A stretch of 31,985 nucleotides of DNA from a virus, in IMG/VR virus record IMGVR_UViG_3300031825_000055, positions 1 to 31,985 of that record; one strand, given 5' to 3'. Numbering within the stretch: the first letter of the stretch is position 1; each line of letters starts with the position of its first letter. Shown in pieces: positions 1 through 6,064 of this stretch. The position numbers were made by a program, and so were the translations under genes. The notes beneath the pieces were generated by a model. That model saw only the letters and a program-made list of their open reading frames with translations. It searched no databases and was not told the DNA's origin.

Positions 1-2
1 TT

Positions 3-293
3 GATCAGTGGCGGCGAGATTGGCTTAACGAGAACGACCCAAAAGACGGCACCGACTGCGTCACGCCATTCGACGCCTACCTCTACGCGCATCCCACGCC
101 CGCCACGGTGGAGAGCGTGCGAGCACTGCCTTATCTGATCCACCTTGCTCGGCAGCGTTGGGACGGCAATTGGTCCTACACTCTCGAAGAGCTTGCCGAA
201 CGATGGGTGGCGGGCCAGTTCCACAACGACGCGGCAGAGTCGGATGCAAAAGCCGCCGCCCTAGCGCCAGCGACCGAGGGGAGGAAGGGATGA
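3..293 (+). CDS. 5'-partial hypothetical phage protein
   Basis: The reading frame is open from the first bases of the window to the TGA at 291-293, so the start lies upstream. The visible 96 residues include a Trp/Asp-rich start (DQWRRDWLNEND), a middle part with LPYLIHLARQRW, and a C-terminal LEELAERWVAGQF helix. I do not recognise the family. A GTG at 108 could be an internal start, but good coding character continues upstream of it. It is the first of a run of plus-strand genes with very short or negative spacing. A strong purine-rich stretch (gaggggaggaaggg) lies at its 3' end and may serve translation of a short frame that follows. Confidence 0.6.
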   Translation, partial: DQWRRDWLNENDPKDGTDCVTPFDAYLYAHPTPATVESVRALPYLIHLARQRWDGNWSYTLEELAERWVAGQFHNDAAESDAKAAALAPATEGRKG

Positions 294-302
294 GGGGACC
301 TG

Positions 303-380
303 ATGTTGGCATCCGCGAGTGTCCGGCCAGAACCTAGCAGCGGTTCTGTAAATCCACCCCAAGATCAGGAGAACTACTGA
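303..380 (+). CDS. possible 25-aa leader ORF
   Basis: A 25-codon frame begins with ATG at 303 and ends in a TGA that shares its A with the ATG of the next gene (TGATG at 378-382). A GAGGGG stretch sits 5 nt before its ATG, which fits a ribosome site. The peptide (MLASASVRPEP... QDQENY) has no recognisable feature. It may only couple translation to the gene at 380, which also has its own AGGAG at 367-371. The frame may be chance. Confidence 0.3.
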   Translation: MLASASVRPEPSSGSVNPPQDQENY

Positions 381-919
381 TGGGCCTCGATATCACCGCA
401 TATGAAAGCCTGACCAAGATCGACGAAGTGAAATACATCGACGGCGAGGTCTATAACCAGAAGCTCGAAACCGTCGATTACGACGACTACGACTTCGTGG
501 CGCACATCAATCCTGATTTCCCAGGTCGCGCTGACGATGTGGAAGACCACGGGGTCTACAAGGCAGTGGGAAGCCATGGCTTTCGAGCGGGCTCCTATGG
601 CGGGTACAACATGTGGCGCGACCGGCTCGCGAAGTTGGCCGGCTATCCCGAGGGCACCTACGAGCAATACGGCAAAGACTGGCCGAGTCATTGCGTGGCC
701 TGCTGGAACGGTGCGCAAGGCCCGTTCGCGGAGCTTATCCACTTCTCGGACTGCGAAGGCGTCATCGGGACGGCCATCAGCAAAAAACTCGCTGCCGACT
801 TCGCCGCGTTCGATGAGGCCGCGAAGACCCAAGAGGATGAGCCGTTCTACAAGCTCTACCAGGATTGGCAGAAGGCTTTCACCATGGCTGCCAATGGCGG
901 CGCCGTTTCGTTTCATTGA
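380..919 (+). CDS. conserved-looking phage hypothetical protein, 179 aa
   Basis: The start ATG at 380 is preceded by AGGAG at good spacing. The 179-residue product is acidic and rich in Tyr, Asp and Gly, beginning MGLDITAYESL; I recall similar openings in other phage hypothetical proteins, but cannot name a family. The middle region (GSHGFRAGSYGGYNMWRDRLAKLAGY) and a later CVACWNGAQGPFAELIHFSDCEGVIG segment look like one compact globular soluble domain. The two nearby cysteines are not in a clear metal-binding pattern. No membrane segment is visible. It lies in the plus-strand run of small genes at the left of the window. The function is unknown. Confidence 0.75.
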   Translation: MGLDITAYESLTKIDEVKYIDGEVYNQKLETVDYDDYDFVAHINPDFPGRADDVEDHGVYKAVGSHGFRAGSYGGYNMWRDRLAKLAGYPEGTYEQYGKDWPSHCVACWNGAQGPFAELIHFSDCEGVIGTAISKKLAADFAAFDEAAKTQEDEPFYKLYQDWQKAFTMAANGGAVSFH

Positions 920-930
920 AGGCGGGCGCC

Positions 931-1026
931 ATGGCCGAAACATTGCAATGCGACCTCCCGAACCTCGCGGATGCCAATTCAAAATCCCCCACCCCCATGC
1001 CGAAGGAGGGCTCCGGGGATGAGTAG
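931..1026 (+). CDS. possible 31-aa small protein
   Basis: ATG at 931, 11 nt after the preceding stop, with AAGGCGGG upstream. The frame (MAETLQCDLPNLADAN...) ends at TAG 1024-1026, just inside the next gene, which starts at 1019. The overlap with an operon neighbour is the main support. The peptide is Pro/Ser-rich and unrecognised. It could be a translational coupler only. Confidence 0.35.
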   Translation: MAETLQCDLPNLADANSKSPTPMPKEGSGDE

Positions 1027-1276
1027 GCTGACGAAACGAGATTGGCCGCATGGTTATTATGACGGCGCCGCTTGCAAAGTCTGTCACGCCCACGGGTTCC
1101 TGCGGCCCCGGTACGCGCCAGATTATTGCTGGCCTTGCTACCAGGAGAGCGTGCGAGACGCCGAACGGACACAGGCGAAATGGGAAGCCGACATGACGGC
1201 CGAATATGGTCCGTACACGCCAAGACCCTGCCGCCTCGCCCTTAGCCAAGCACGCACAGGAGAGCGGGATGGGTGA
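1019..1276 (+). CDS. small zinc-ribbon-like protein, 85 aa
   Basis: The start at 1019 (MSRLTKRDWPHGYY) is chosen because AAGGAGGG lies about 10 nt upstream; an in-frame upstream start at 971 has no such site. The core carries a CxxC (CKVC) followed about 20 residues later by a second CxxC (CWPC), with intervening HAHG and aromatic residues. This is the spacing of a small structural zinc site. The C-terminal third is basic and probably disordered. Such small zinc proteins are frequent in phage early regions and may bind nucleic acid or protein. No specific function can be assigned. Its 3' end overlaps the next gene by 8 nt. Confidence 0.6.
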   Translation: MSRLTKRDWPHGYYDGAACKVCHAHGFLRPRYAPDYCWPCYQESVRDAERTQAKWEADMTAEYGPYTPRPCRLALSQARTGERDG

Positions 1277-1547
1277 GAAGCTGACGATTGACGCCCTGGC
1301 GCAGGAAATCCGCCGCGTTGACGGCAACCACAGCCTAGGAGCCGGAGCGCTGGCGGAAGCCCTCATGCCGTTCCTGCAAGCCGCCTGCCCCGGCTCTACC
1401 GGCGCTGTTGAGGGGTGGCGGGATGCGCTGACATGGGCGCTTGCCGAGATCGAGGGGCGCGCCGAGTACGCAGCACCAGAGCAACGCGACGCCTGCCTAG
1501 AAAAGGTCCGCGCCATGCTCTCTGCGGCGGGGGAGCGCGAAGGATGA
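1269..1547 (+). CDS. hypothetical protein, 92 aa
   Basis: The start at 1269 (MGEKLTIDALAQEIRRVDG) has AGGAGA shortly upstream. The protein is predicted soluble and mostly helical: an N-terminal LTIDALAQEIRRVDGNHSLGAGALAEALMPFL segment is followed by WRDALTWALAEIEGRAEYAAPEQRDACLEKVRAML. The family is unrecognised. It overlaps its upstream neighbour by 8 nt and its downstream neighbour by 4 nt (ATGA at 1544-1547), so it belongs to the same translationally coupled run. Confidence 0.65.
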   Translation: MGEKLTIDALAQEIRRVDGNHSLGAGALAEALMPFLQAACPGSTGAVEGWRDALTWALAEIEGRAEYAAPEQRDACLEKVRAMLSAAGEREG

Positions 1548-2140
1548 GCAGCGATTTCGAAGCCGTGAAGCACTCTGCCCTTGCAGACATGGAAGCGTCA
1601 TCCCCACCCCCCGCCGGGATGCCGAGCGCCGACGCCATCGCGGACGAAATCCAGCGGTACATCCCAACATTCCACGGCGCAAACGAAGCCGCCCGCGCCG
1701 TGCTCGCCCTCTTCGCCCCGATCCTGGCGGAGAAGGAGCGGGCCGAGCGCGAACTAGCCGAGGAGAGGGATACCGGGGCCATCAGCCTCGCGTGCTGGCA
1801 GGAGGCCGCCCGGACATCCGAAGCCCGCGCCCTAGCCGCAGAAGCCGCGCTCGCGAGTGGAAGGGCCAACGCGGTCGACGGATCGATTGATATCCGGCTG
1901 GACGACAAGGGCGGCGTCGACGAGATTTTCGGCAACGGAGTCCTCTGCCATATCGAGCGCATGAACAAGGGAGAATGGTTCGTGATCCTGACGCGCCCGG
2001 ATCAGTCGCAGGAGGCGTTCTGGCTAACAGGCAAGGGCAAGGTCGAGTTCACAATGCATGAGCATCGACAGGCGCCGACAACTGGGCCGAACGTCGAGCC
2101 GTGGGCCATCGCAGCAGCCATCAGGGCGCAGGGGGAGTAG
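1544..2140 (+). CDS. hypothetical protein with coiled-coil N-half, 198 aa
   Basis: The start ATG at 1544 forms an ATGA overlap with the preceding stop. The N-terminal part is a long Glu/Arg/Ala-rich helical region (EKERAERELAEERD ... EARALAAEAALASGRA), likely coiled coil, around residues 55-105. The C-terminal part (about 110-198) looks like a small beta-rich domain (IDIRLDDKGGVDEIFGNGVLCHIERM, EWFVILTRPDQSQEAFWLTGKGKVEF). Similar helical N-terminal plus compact C-terminal proteins occur in phage accessory regions, but I cannot name one. No signal peptide or membrane segment. Function unknown. Confidence 0.65.
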   Translation: MSSDFEAVKHSALADMEASSPPPAGMPSADAIADEIQRYIPTFHGANEAARAVLALFAPILAEKERAERELAEERDTGAISLACWQEAARTSEARALAAEAALASGRANAVDGSIDIRLDDKGGVDEIFGNGVLCHIERMNKGEWFVILTRPDQSQEAFWLTGKGKVEFTMHEHRQAPTTGPNVEPWAIAAAIRAQGE

Positions 2141-2314
2141 ATGAGGGTGACGGCTTTCATCGCCTGCCTGATCGTCGCTCTGGACTGCGCTCAGACAGCG
2201 GTCGGCGGAAAGCCGCAAGCCATCTTCAACCCGGAAGTAGTTTGGCTCTGGTGGCTTCCGGCGCTCTGGTGGGCTGTGTCAGGCTTTCGCCTATTGCTGT
2301 CAGGCCCCCCATGA
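2141..2314 (+). CDS. small membrane protein, 57 aa
   Basis: ATG at 2141 directly follows the preceding TAG. The product starts with a hydrophobic stretch (VTAFIACLIVAL) followed by a polar linker and a second, Trp-rich hydrophobic segment (VVWLWWLPALWWAVSGFRLLL). It would span the membrane twice with short loops. It ends in an ATGA overlap with the next gene. No family is recognised. Tiny Trp-rich membrane proteins are common in phage accessory operons. Confidence 0.5.
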   Translation: MRVTAFIACLIVALDCAQTAVGGKPQAIFNPEVVWLWWLPALWWAVSGFRLLLSGPP

Positions 2315-2403
2315 TCCGCCCCAACGGCTTCACCCTCGCCATAGCCTTCATGGCCATCGTGTTCGTCGGAGTGTATGGGTGGCTGACGGGGGCTTGGCGG
2401 TGA
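2311..2403 (+). CDS. tiny membrane protein, 30 aa
   Basis: The start overlaps the previous stop (ATGA at 2311-2314). The 30-residue product is a single hydrophobic helix (LAIAFMAIVFVGVYGWLTGAW) with a short positive N-terminus. Translational coupling and the clean membrane helix support it, although its size keeps confidence moderate. It is the last plus-strand gene before the convergent late operon. Confidence 0.45.
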   Translation: MIRPNGFTLAIAFMAIVFVGVYGWLTGAWR

Positions 2404-2408
2404 AATGC

Positions 2409-2441
2409 AAAAAGAGCCGCCAGCCCCGAAGGACTGGCGGC
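2409..2441 (-). terminator. terminator of the leftward late operon
   Basis: Read on the minus strand, a stem of GCCGCCAG plus UCC closes on a UUCG tetraloop and returns as GGG plus CTGGCGGC (11 pairs, one U-G), followed by TCTTTTTG. This is a classic intrinsic terminator for minus-strand transcripts. It lies between the convergent plus-strand genes ending at 2403 and the last minus gene ending at 2531. There is no T-tract on the plus-strand side. Confidence 0.8.
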
Positions 2442-2530
2442 GCAAGTGGTATCAGGGAGGGAACCGAGCGGTCAGGAACCACTCGAATATCCGCAGGGGT
2501 TACCAGCGGATTTGGCAAAGCTCCGCAGAG

Positions 2531-2668
2531 CTAATAATGTGAAAGCTTGTTCCAGACGCTCACGACGAAATCCCAATTCCTGATCAGGCAGGCCGTCATC
2601 ACGGCGCTCAGAGCCCATGCCGCGAGCAGTATCAGCCAAGCCGAAATTGGGAAGCGTGGTCGGGTCAT
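2531..2668 (-). CDS. small membrane protein, 45 aa
   Basis: The start at 2668 (MTRPRFPISAWLILLAAW) forms an ATGA overlap with the preceding stop and has AAGG upstream; a longer frame to 2761 would overlap the neighbour without a ribosome site. The product has one hydrophobic helix (residues about 8-29) and a polar tail LIRNWDFVVSVWNKLSHY. The segment TAC(L/I)xx(N/S)WD(F/W) is shared with the plus-strand membrane protein at 8457-8756, suggesting the two are related. It is the last gene of the late operon. Confidence 0.55.
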   Translation of the reverse strand: MTRPRFPISAWLILLAAWALSAVMTACLIRNWDFVVSVWNKLSHY

Positions 2669-2898
2669 TTCGCACCTTTGATTGACGCGAGGATTTCGCC
2701 GAATAGCTTGAGGGCGGCCCAGGTCCCGCCGATGGTTCCGAAGGTTCCGACGAGAAGCCATTTCACGAAGGCTGACACGGTACGGATCGAGCGGACCAAG
2801 CTGATCCCCTCCTCCAGCAAATGGACATCCTCAGTCCTGAGATTGGCGAGGAAGTCCTTGGTCTCTTCCGAGAGTTGAGAGAAGCGATCTGGAGGCAT
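2665..2898 (-). CDS. small membrane-anchored phage protein, 77 aa
   Basis: The N-terminal half is soluble and helical (FSQLSEETKDFLANLRTEDVHLLEEGISLVRSI); the C-terminal half has a hydrophobic segment (VKWLLVGTFGTIGGTWAALKLFGEIL), followed by a short basic tail. This arrangement resembles small phage proteins found next to holins, possibly a holin partner or antiholin, but that is position-based inference. It lies in the lysis cassette between the holin candidate and the final 45-aa membrane protein, with overlapping stop and start codons on both sides. Confidence 0.65.
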   Translation of the reverse strand: MPPDRFSQLSEETKDFLANLRTEDVHLLEEGISLVRSIRTVSAFVKWLLVGTFGTIGGTWAALKLFGEILASIKGAK

Positions 2899-2954
2899 CA
2901 GGGGCGTACCCCTTGCGTCAGGTTAGGTTCATGCATCTGATAGGTCTCAGCCAT
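2898..2954 (-). CDS. possible 18-aa micro-ORF
   Basis: An ATG at 2954 with GAGG 6 nt upstream opens an 18-codon frame (MAETYQMHEPNLTQGVRP) whose TGA overlaps the ATG of the next gene (TGATG). The same frame is open further upstream to the holin stop, with a GTG at 2987 as another possible start. It may only provide coupled translation across the 149-nt gap after the holin gene. Confidence 0.3.
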   Translation of the reverse strand: MAETYQMHEPNLTQGVRP

Positions 2955-3047
2955 GGGCGCCTCTGTCTGGTGCTCGTGGTCAGGCACGGGGGCGACTGTG
3001 CAAGAGCCGCCTTCGTGCCGCCTGTTATATCTTGTGTGCAGGATGTT

Positions 3048-3530
3048 TCAGCGCCGCGCCCCATAATGGGCATCGAACCAGCTTTTCGCGGTGTGGCCGC
3101 CCATGTAGAGCGTCAGGTACAAGCCGGTGAACGCGACGAGATCGGACATCGGCACGTTGATCTTGAAGATCGGGGCCATGATCACGGCGAAAGGCCACAT
3201 GGCGAGAACAAGCCACATGCCGGCCGGGCGCCACGCTGAGTAGAACCAGCCATGGCTGTCCTCTTGGTCGATGATGGCGCGGTAGTTGTCCGCTTCCTTG
3301 GAGAGAAGCGCATAGAATTCCGGACCTTTGGCCGCCTCAACCTGCTTGGCGATGGCAGCGCCCGAGGGCGTCTCGACAGCGTCCTTTACGGCTTCCGGGG
3401 TAGCAGGAGTGCCGAGCGCCTCTGCAAGGGCTCCTATGGCTGCACCAGCGAGCGTTCCGACAGGGCCGCCGATGACTGTGCCGAGGACGGGAGCGCCGGC
3501 TTTGACCAGCGCTTGAATGAGGTCGTTCAT
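3048..3530 (-). CDS. putative phage holin (3-TM, GTA-holin-like), 160 aa
   Basis: Start at 3530 (MNDLIQALVKAGAPVLG) is chosen because it forms an ATGA overlap with the preceding gene; longer in-frame upstream sequence lacks coding character. An N-terminal Gly/Ala-rich hydrophobic helix (VLGTVIGGPVGTLAGAAIGALAEAL) is followed by a charged soluble region, then a WRPAG motif and two hydrophobic helices (MWLVLAMWPFAVIMAPI, VAFTGLYLTLYMGG). This matches the layout of the three-helix holins of gene transfer agents and alphaproteobacterial phages. It would permeabilise the inner membrane to release or activate the endolysin. Adjacency to the endolysin supports the role; the family match is from memory. 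Confidence 0.65.
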   Translation of the reverse strand: MNDLIQALVKAGAPVLGTVIGGPVGTLAGAAIGALAEALGTPATPEAVKDAVETPSGAAIAKQVEAAKGPEFYALLSKEADNYRAIIDQEDSHGWFYSAWRPAGMWLVLAMWPFAVIMAPIFKINVPMSDLVAFTGLYLTLYMGGHTAKSWFDAHYGARR

Positions 3531-3724
3531 CGCTTCGCCTCCGTGACGTGCCAGAGATCGTCGCGCGTCGGCAGTTCTATGAACCCGACAGCATGGGTGT
3601 CGTGGCGTGGGGGATCCGCTGCATTCAGGCGCGGGCAAACAAAGCCTTCCCGGCGCCGGGCCATCATCGAATAATCGCGGCGCTCCACGGCGCGGATGGG
3701 CCGCCCTGATGGATGTTTCTTCAT
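3527..3724 (-). CDS. lysis-cassette hypothetical protein, 65 aa
   Basis: This frame is joined by ATGA overlaps both to the endolysin (stop 3721) and to the holin candidate (start 3530), strong evidence that it is translated. The 65-residue product is basic (MKKHPSGRPIRAVERRD..., MARRREGFVCP) with no signal peptide or membrane segment, so it is not an obvious spanin. Function unknown; it could regulate lysis timing or simply couple translation of endolysin and holin. Confidence 0.55.
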   Translation of the reverse strand: MKKHPSGRPIRAVERRDYSMMARRREGFVCPRLNAADPPRHDTHAVGFIELPTRDDLWHVTEAKR

Positions 3725-4437
3725 GCGGCACCTTTCAGACGACGAGCGAGAGCGGAGAAGAATCGGGACAGGAAGCTTGGATTGGGGATCGGCTCAACGC
3801 GCACAGTTGCCGGAGGTGGCTCTGGGAGCGCCTGCGGGAGGGCCTCGACCGGGACGGCGTCGGGGGTGTTGGCTGGGACAGGCGCGCCATACCCGGACGC
3901 CTTCAAAGCCGCCTCGAACTTGGTCGCATATCCGGCGATCAGCGCAGCCTTGTCCGTGCCGTTGATGATGCGGCGGGCGTTGACGTAATCGGGCGGCGCC
4001 TTGTCGAGATAGGCCCGGTTCGCCTTCCCGGTGAACCAGCCTTCCTGCATGCCGCGCACCATGACATCAGCAGCGATGTCGGCACGCATCGCGAGATCAG
4101 GATTGGAGACGAGTGGCTGGCCTAGCTCGTCCTGCGCCTTCTCGTAATTGAAGAGCCAGGTGAGCTGGACGTAGCCCCGTCCATAGTAAGTCTGCCCCGT
4201 CTTCTTGTCGGGAACCCCGTAAGCCTTTCCCTTGCCCTTCCCGTATTCAGCGATCGGGAGCATCGTGCGGGCTGTTTCGTGGAAAGCAGTTGCAAGCCCA
4301 TAGGCAGCGTGCGCGATGGGCCAGTGAGCCTTTTCCATGGCGCTCAGCAGAAAGCCCATGCCGTCGACTTGGCTTTGCGAGAGTTTCCCCCCGAATACGG
4401 GCGCGCGCACCGCGTCGTAGAACGTCGCGAGATTCAT
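3721..4437 (-). CDS. endolysin, GH19 chitinase-like muramidase, 238 aa
   Basis: Degrades peptidoglycan at lysis by glycosidic cleavage. The start at 4437 (MNLATFYDAVRAP) has GGAG at good spacing; the frame extends further upstream but crosses a hairpin and overlaps the antisense glycosyltransferase. The GH19 signature is clear: HET at 53-55 (general acid candidate E54), a second acidic residue in PIAEYG (E64), YYGRGYVQLTW at 84-94, and NARRIING later. The catalytic domain occupies about residues 1-190, followed by a Pro/Ala-rich linker and an amphipathic basic tail (SFLSRFFSALARRLKGAA) that may contact the outer membrane. There is no N-terminal signal peptide, so export depends on a holin. 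Confidence 0.85.
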   Translation of the reverse strand: MNLATFYDAVRAPVFGGKLSQSQVDGMGFLLSAMEKAHWPIAHAAYGLATAFHETARTMLPIAEYGKGKGKAYGVPDKKTGQTYYGRGYVQLTWLFNYEKAQDELGQPLVSNPDLAMRADIAADVMVRGMQEGWFTGKANRAYLDKAPPDYVNARRIINGTDKAALIAGYATKFEAALKASGYGAPVPANTPDAVPVEALPQALPEPPPATVRVEPIPNPSFLSRFFSALARRLKGAA

Positions 4438-4453
4438 GGATGCTCCGAGCACG

Positions 4454-4475
4454 AAAAAGCCGCCCGGAGGCGGCT
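4454..4475 (-). terminator. hairpin with T-tract upstream of endolysin
   Basis: On the minus strand AGCCGCC-TCCG-GGCGGCT is followed by TTTT, forming a short intrinsic-terminator-like hairpin 17 nt before the endolysin ATG. It lies beyond the 5' end of the plus-strand glycosyltransferase. It may limit leftward transcripts that cross that gene antisense, or act as a partial terminator before the lysis genes. Confidence 0.55.
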
Positions 4476-4540
4476 GGCAGGTTGAGGATTGTTGCGATAC
4501 TGTCCGAGCATCCAACTCACCGGCTCGGATGGGGCCTCGA

Positions 4541-5602
4541 ATGATACCGCCGCGCATCAGCGTCATCGTCCCGTCGTTCAATCAGGGCCGGTTCTTGGGC
4601 GAATGCCTCGAAAGCATCGTCGGCCAGCGCTACCCGAACCTTGAGCTGATCGTCATGGACGGCGGCTCTACCGACGAAAGCGTTTCGATTATCGAGCGCT
4701 ATGCGGGCTCCATTACATATTGGCAAAGCGAAGCTGACGGGGGCCAGTCCGCCGCGATCAACGCGGGCGTGGCGCGCGCCACCGGGCAGATCGTGGCGTG
4801 GCTCAATTCAGATGACATCTATTGCGCGGAGGCGCTGTGGACTGTCGGGCGGGCTTTTGAGCAGCACCCTCATTGCGGGCTCTACATCGGGAACGGGTTT
4901 CGGCTTGACGAAAAGACCGGGGCGAAGATTCCCTTTGCCCGGCGCCGCGTGGCGTTGAACCGCCGTGCTCTCCGTGAGGGCGTTGACTTCATCTTGCAGC
5001 CAGCGACCTTCTTCAACCGGGCCGCGTGGGTGGACGTTGGTGGCCTCGATCCTGATCTGCACTACTGCATGGATTGGGACATCCTGATCCGCATAGCCGA
5101 CCGCTACCCGGCTGTGCTGATCAACGAGTTCCTCGCGCAAAGCCGAGAGTATGAGGAAACCAAGACATCAAGCGGCGGCATGAAGCGCGTCGCTGAAATC
5201 TGCGAGATGGCGGCGCGCCACACTGGCCAGAACATGACGGCTGGGGCCGCCTGCTATCTCCTTGACACCATGATGCAGCCGGGGATGAGCGGCCACCTTG
5301 GCCCGGCATTCCACCGCCTGATGGCCATGGCTCAGGTGCAGGCGACATCGCGGCTTGCGTCAATCTCCGAAACACACGACGGCTTCCCGGATAACTCCGA
5401 CCCGCAGGACGTGACCTTTGGCACGGTTCCAAATGTCGTAGCCCCGCCGCGCTCGCGCAACCCGCTACGCCGGCTCTGGGGCAAGAGGCCTCGGGGGCTG
5501 CTCTACTCGGCCACAACGGCACTCCTCGTCTCGCTGGTCGCAATAGGCGTTGTCAGCGAAACTGAGGCTATGAAGCGCCTCCACGCCCGGCGGGGGCTCT
5601 AG
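4541..5602 (+). CDS. family 2 glycosyltransferase with C-terminal membrane segment
   Basis: Transfers a sugar from a nucleotide donor. The GT-A fold is evident: ISVIVPSFNQGRFLGECLESI near the N-terminus, then LELIVMDGGSTDES, ADGGQSAAINAGV and the metal-binding NSDD at 89-92 (counted from ATG 4541), then MDWDILIRIA as the likely acceptor/catalytic-base region. A hydrophobic segment near the C-terminus (ATTALLVSLVAIGVVS) may anchor it to the inner membrane. An alternative ATG at 4529 would add four residues; neither has a strong ribosome site. It is on the opposite strand to all surrounding virion genes, the classic position of a moron. A plausible role is modification of host surface polysaccharide in lysogens, altering phage adsorption; that is inference. 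Its stop codon overlaps the convergent gene's stop in a palindromic CTAG. Confidence 0.85.
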   Translation: MIPPRISVIVPSFNQGRFLGECLESIVGQRYPNLELIVMDGGSTDESVSIIERYAGSITYWQSEADGGQSAAINAGVARATGQIVAWLNSDDIYCAEALWTVGRAFEQHPHCGLYIGNGFRLDEKTGAKIPFARRRVALNRRALREGVDFILQPATFFNRAAWVDVGGLDPDLHYCMDWDILIRIADRYPAVLINEFLAQSREYEETKTSSGGMKRVAEICEMAARHTGQNMTAGAACYLLDTMMQPGMSGHLGPAFHRLMAMAQVQATSRLASISETHDGFPDNSDPQDVTFGTVPNVVAPPRSRNPLRRLWGKRPRGLLYSATTALLVSLVAIGVVSETEAMKRLHARRGL

Positions 5603-6060
5603 AGGGAAGCCGCTTCTTTCCAAAAGGCGTCAAGCTGTTCCAGCGTCCACGGCGGCGTCATCAGGCTGCCGATCTGCTCGACAAGCGGGTGGCTGCGCTC
5701 AAACCTTGTAGCCCCGCGAAGCAACATGCGTGCAGCGAACCTGTCGGCGGCCGGCAACGCATTGACGAGCGATAGAATGGCGAGCGGGACGGTCCCAGGG
5801 CCGACCCAATCCTCAGCCTCCTGCTCCGTGATCAGGCCCCGTGCGGCCAGGCATTGCGCGAACTGCCGATCCGAGATGAAGGATGGGACGGGCATAGTGG
5901 GCGCCTCGTACTCGGCGGGTTCTCCCCACGCCAGCATTTCGCTCCAGATATCCGGCGTGTCGGCCAGAGAGACCACCTTTGCCGCCACTTCCTTGGTGAT
6001 GATAAGCGCCGCCGTCTTCTCCGGGTTGGCGTAGGCCGCCGACAGGATCGTGTAAGCCAT
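5599..6060 (-). CDS. tail-associated accessory protein, 153 aa
   Basis: The gene directly follows the tail fibre gene and has AAGGGAT before its ATG. The N-terminal half is a short mixed domain (MAYTILSAAYANPEKTAALIITKEVAAKVV). The centre holds ISDRQFAQCLAARGLITEQEAEDWV, and the C-terminal half ADRFAARMLLRGATRFERSHPLVEQIGSLM. I recall similar RQF...GLI and HPL..G motifs in small proteins encoded beside tail fibres in alphaproteobacterial phages; they are of unknown or presumed fibre-assembly function. Soluble, no membrane segment. Confidence 0.6.
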   Translation of the reverse strand: MAYTILSAAYANPEKTAALIITKEVAAKVVSLADTPDIWSEMLAWGEPAEYEAPTMPVPSFISDRQFAQCLAARGLITEQEAEDWVGPGTVPLAILSLVNALPAADRFAARMLLRGATRFERSHPLVEQIGSLMTPPWTLEQLDAFWKEAASL

Positions 6061-6064
6061 GCTG

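Noticed and set aside
328-348. CAGAACC-N7-GGTTCTG hairpin as a terminator
   Set aside because: No T-tract follows on either strand and it lies inside a coupled gene run; probably chance or a minor RNA structure.
374-1573. Long minus-strand open frame across the left-end genes
   Set aside because: It runs antisense to four coupled plus-strand genes with good ribosome sites; its product is Arg/Pro/Ser-rich with no domain, as typical of antisense frames in GC-rich DNA.
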